From Gammaproteobacteria bacterium (lineage in GTDB: Bacteria; Pseudomonadota; Gammaproteobacteria; Enterobacterales; Alteromonadaceae): 17,421 nucleotides of DNA. The notes below the pieces were generated by a model that worked only from the letters and a program-made list of their open reading frames with translations, searched no databases and was not told the DNA's origin. The DNA lies in contig JAMCWV010000082.1 in NCBI GenBank assembly GCA_023481025.1, positions 1 through 17,421 of the forward strand. Direction: 5' to 3'. The position numbers and the translations under genes are program-made. Of the stretch, positions 14,987-17,421 are shown one piece after another; position 1 is the stretch's first letter; the number at the start of each line of letters is the position of its first letter.

Positions 14987-15607
14987 ATGAGTGATAATTT
15001 GAAACTCAGAAAAGCTGTTGTTCTGAGCATTTTAATTTTGCCGCATACGATTATTTTTGTGTCGTTCGGCCATCAAATAATTTTCGCCGATAGTATCTGG
15101 GTAATGATTACGGCAATTGCTACAGTTGTTCTCGCATTTTCAGCTTATTTCGGGTTAATAAGCTGGAAACAAAATGAATCTAAATTGCTTTTTGCAAAGT
15201 TATCCATTGATGCATTAGAGCAAGTGATTAAATTGGAGAATACTATAGTTGAAGCGGAGAAGGTCATAAAAAAAGAAGCACCGGACTATTTTATCGTGTC
15301 TAATATAATTAAAGACTTCAGAGAGATTTTCATTAAAGTTCAAGCTACTACTGAAATTTTGAATCACTCATTGGCTCGTGAAGCGAGTCGTATTTTTACA
15401 GAAATGGAAAATTTTTTGCTTACAGCAGAGGGCGGGCGAAAGAGGGTTGAAGAAGCAAGTCTTGTGGCTGACAACGGCTTTAAGGAGCTATCAGGAGAAG
15501 TATTGGAAGAATTAAGTAAATGTGGCTTAGGACAAGAGTTGGAAAATCTTAAGGCTGAGCTCTCGAAGTTGAAGTCAAAGTTAATTTCTTCTGCGAGAAT
15601 TGAGTAA
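14987..15607 (+). CDS. Small membrane protein with cytoplasmic coiled coil, unknown
   Basis: I do not recognise this 206-residue protein. Two hydrophobic segments (about residues 10-28 and 36-58) form a membrane hairpin. After it comes a long charged helical region with coiled-coil-like heptads (FKELSGEVLEELSKCGLG, then LENLKAELSKLKSKL). It begins 5 bp after the hsdR stop with no good ribosome binding site of its own, so translation may depend on hsdR. It is A+T-rich compared with hsdR. Small two-TM proteins with cytosolic domains occur as effectors in several defence systems, but nothing here shows such a function. Confidence 0.7.
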   Translation: MSDNLKLRKAVVLSILILPHTIIFVSFGHQIIFADSIWVMITAIATVVLAFSAYFGLISWKQNESKLLFAKLSIDALEQVIKLENTIVEAEKVIKKEAPDYFIVSNIIKDFREIFIKVQATTEILNHSLAREASRIFTEMENFLLTAEGGRKRVEEASLVADNGFKELSGEVLEELSKCGLGQELENLKAELSKLKSKLISSARIE

Positions 15608-15630
15608 TTATGTCCTCCTGAAATCGTACA

Positions 15631-15864
15631 TCAATCACTTGAAAAATCACAATCAACCAAATCAACATCAACGTTACCGAGGTCAATGTAGCCAGAGCCT
15701 GTGACTAAATCTGCAGATGAAAAGATATGATCAAAGGTAACTTGGATAATCGCACCGGAAGGCTCACAGTCGGCATTCACCTCTGCTTCCGTTTGTTTTG
15801 ACATAATAGCGAGATATTTTTCTGTCGCTGCGGGGCTTAACGTCATAACGAGTTTTTGGGGCAT
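15631..15864 (-). CDS. Conserved-looking small hypothetical protein
   Basis: The 77-residue product (MPQKLVMTLSPAATEKYLAI at the N-terminus) has a balanced composition and codon use that looks coding, with a TEAEVNADCEPSG segment that appears family-like. No opposing gene occupies this region and it is convergent to the membrane protein gene. No signal peptide, membrane segment or catalytic motif is seen. The function is unknown and the ribosome binding site is weak. Confidence 0.55.
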   Translation of the reverse strand: MPQKLVMTLSPAATEKYLAIMSKQTEAEVNADCEPSGAIIQVTFDHIFSSADLVTGSGYIDLGNVDVDLVDCDFSSD

Positions 15865-16016
15865 AGGGTATTTAGCTCTTAGTTGTGTTTATAGTTAGTC
15901 TATCCGCTCCTGCGACATTTAATGACGCAAACAGATTGTGGCAGGCAATTCAGAACTATCCTGACAAAGGGTTGCTTGTTATTGTGTCGGTATCCCCATC
16001 GTATTGAGCAGGTGTT

Positions 16017-16640
16017 ATGCAAGACTTGGATCGAACAGCGCATTGGCAGCAGGTCTATGAAAATAAGGACGAGTCGGAGGTCAGTTGGTTTCAAACTGAG
16101 CCAACGGTGTCACTTGAACTCATTGCCAACTGTCAACTTACAGCAAATCAGCCAGTTATTGACGTCGGGGGTGGCGCTTCAGTGCTGGTGGATCGCATGT
16201 TGGCGTTGGGGTACAGCAACCTAACGGTGTTGGATATTTCTTCTGCTGCGCTGGCTAAGACGCAAGCGCGATTGGCTGCCCAAAGTGGCTTGGTGCAATG
16301 GGTTGTTGTTGATATCACCGAATACCGGAGTGATAAGCAATTTATGCTTTGGCACGACCGCGCTGTTTTCCATTTCTTAACGGCAGCATCCGATCGTCAG
16401 GCTTATGTCGCCAATTTAAAGCAGTCTTTAATGATTGGCGGGCACCTGATTTTGGCGGCGTTCGCTATTGGCGGCCCAGAAAAGTGCAGCGGCTTGCCGG
16501 TTGTTCAATATGATGCCAAAACGATCTCGGCTGAGCTCGGTAACGAATTTGAATTAGTAGAAGAACGTTACGAAGAACATATGACGCCAGCGCGACAGAT
16601 TCAGAACTTCGTCTACTTCCGTTTTATCCGACGTGAATAG
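16017..16640 (+). CDS. Class I SAM-dependent methyltransferase
   Basis: The 207-residue protein has the SAM-binding motif I VIDVGGGAS (47-55), the acidic end of strand 2 at D73 (LTVLDIS) and a motif near HDRAVFHFL, typical of Rossmann-fold small-molecule methyltransferases. The N-terminal HWQQVYENKDESEVSWFQ pattern is seen in a broad family of uncharacterised bacterial methyltransferases. The substrate is unknown. ATG 16017 follows GAGCAGG. It is divergent from the minus-strand gene; the 152-bp gap holds no clear promoter I can defend. Not obviously part of the defence locus. Confidence 0.85.
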   Translation: MQDLDRTAHWQQVYENKDESEVSWFQTEPTVSLELIANCQLTANQPVIDVGGGASVLVDRMLALGYSNLTVLDISSAALAKTQARLAAQSGLVQWVVVDITEYRSDKQFMLWHDRAVFHFLTAASDRQAYVANLKQSLMIGGHLILAAFAIGGPEKCSGLPVVQYDAKTISAELGNEFELVEERYEEHMTPARQIQNFVYFRFIRRE

Positions 16641-16667
16641 AATAATAATCAATAACAGGGAACGACA

Positions 16668-17129
16668 ATGAGAAAACTAGTGGTTGGTTTAGGGCTTTTG
16701 GTTATTGCATTAACCGGTTGCCAGAGTACGCAGCAGGACACCGCAGCTCGCTCTGCGGATGAGCAAGCAGAGACCGGGCTTGCTCCGTGCGATATTTTTC
16801 TCGTTATGGATGGGAAGGACTGCACTATGCCGAATCCGGAATCTTTAGCACAATTTCCTTTAGGCTCCGCAGAGAACCCCGTAAGAGCTTGGGGACCGGG
16901 TGGACAACGAGAATATCTGTCACGGCTGATTTGTGCCAATCACGAACACCCATTGTCATTTAAGCGAATTGGCAACGTCGGAGAAGGACCATATGGCACT
17001 TATGTCGACTTGTATGAGGTAATTTGCGAAACCAGTACAGGTGAGCAATCAATATCGGTGCACATGGACATGTATCATCAACATCGCGAAACGTATCCAG
17101 CAGCGGGCTTCATTGATATCGGTCTGTGA
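16668..17129 (+). CDS. Small secreted lipoprotein
   Basis: A typical lipoprotein signal: MRK, a hydrophobic stretch (LVVGLGLLVIAL) and the lipobox LTGC with cysteine at residue 18. The 153-residue product is therefore probably anchored to the outer membrane on the periplasmic side. The mature part contains five further cysteines, two of them in IFLVMDGKDC and SRLIC, which could form disulphides. A ribosome binding site (CAGGGA) lies 8 bases before the ATG. It is 27 bp after the methyltransferase and may be co-transcribed. Function unknown. Confidence 0.85.
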   Translation: MRKLVVGLGLLVIALTGCQSTQQDTAARSADEQAETGLAPCDIFLVMDGKDCTMPNPESLAQFPLGSAENPVRAWGPGGQREYLSRLICANHEHPLSFKRIGNVGEGPYGTYVDLYEVICETSTGEQSISVHMDMYHQHRETYPAAGFIDIGL

Positions 17130-17143
17130 ACGAGGGAGGATGT

Positions 17144-17421
17144 ATGAGTCAGATAGTCACAGCTAACGACGTTCTCGATTTTTGGTTTAAAGAGCTGTCA
17201 CAGGCGCAATGGTTTGCCAAAGACGACGCACTTGATCAAACCATTAGTCAGCGATTTCAGGCAACCTTGCAAGCTGCAGCGCAATGTGAGTTATTTGATT
17301 GGAGGGAAACAGCGGCAGGGCGCTTAGCGGAAGTGATTGTACTCGACCAGTTTTCTCGAAATGTTTTTCGTGACCAAGCAGCCGCATTTGCAAATGATCC
17401 TTTAGCATTGGCTTTGGCATC
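17144..17421 (+). CDS. DUF924 family protein, 5' part (runs off window)
   Basis: The first 92 codons show DUF924 features: VLDFWFKEL, then WFAKDDALDQTI, then AGRLAEVIVLDQFSRNVFRD. This TPR-like family of about 180-200 residues is widespread in proteobacteria and has no firmly known function. A strong GGGAGGA ribosome binding site ends 3 bases before the ATG. The gene continues past the right edge. It is 14 bp after the lipoprotein stop. Confidence 0.9.
   Translation, partial: MSQIVTANDVLDFWFKELSQAQWFAKDDALDQTISQRFQATLQAAAQCELFDWRETAAGRLAEVIVLDQFSRNVFRDQAAAFANDPLALALA

Noticed and set aside
1..17421. CRISPR arrays, tRNA or rRNA genes.
   Set aside because: No regularly spaced repeats and no tRNA-like cloverleaf or rRNA signature was seen.

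Overview
The window looks like a chromosomal accessory (defence) region of a gammaproteobacterium of moderate G+C. A marine Alteromonadales-type genome such as Idiomarina is my tentative guess, from protein flavour only. Nothing in the window fixes the taxon.

Layout. (a) 1-1399: the 3' part of a WYL-domain regulator, then a decayed stretch. This holds a truncated rhuM whose end has been replaced by a second copy of the WYL gene's 3' end, then a second fragment of the rhuM start, then inverted repeats upstream of hsdM. (b) 1400-9262: a tightly packed type I restriction-modification operon. In order: hsdM, an AlbA_2/RecG-like ATP-binding gene, a 34-codon duplicate of the hsdM 3' end, hsdS, an Abi_C-type abortive-infection gene, a GHKL ATPase/PD-(D/E)XK nuclease fusion, and the broken start of an hsdR-like gene fused to the 3' end of an IS66 tnpB. 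Neighbouring genes overlap by a few bases or lie under 10 bp apart. (c) 9263-11825: a separate operon of an Xre-ImmA/IrrE metallopeptidase regulator, a PIN-domain protein and a DUF6933-like protein. It has its own promoter and a long-spaced inverted repeat, and is followed by a strong hairpin. (d) 11826-15607: a full-length, different hsdR and a small membrane coiled-coil protein. (e) 15631-17421: ordinary-looking genes: a minus-strand small hypothetical, a SAM methyltransferase, a lipoprotein and the start of a DUF924 protein. These probably mark the return to non-defence sequence.

How it may work together. HsdM and HsdS methylate host DNA, and the full-length HsdR would restrict unmodified DNA. 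The Abi_C and GHKL-nuclease genes sit between hsdS and hsdR. That is where the anticodon nuclease PrrC sits in the E. coli EcoprrI locus, so a back-up effector role is a reasonable inference. The Xre-ImmA/PIN pair resembles a toxin-antitoxin or stress module inserted between the operon and hsdR.

The main novelty candidates are three. Gene-junction duplications occur twice (WYL-end/rhuM-start, and hsdM-end/next-gene start) and show how cargo genes may be inserted while translational coupling is kept. The Abi_C/GHKL-nuclease pair is embedded in the modification operon. There are traces of two different hsdR lineages in one locus.
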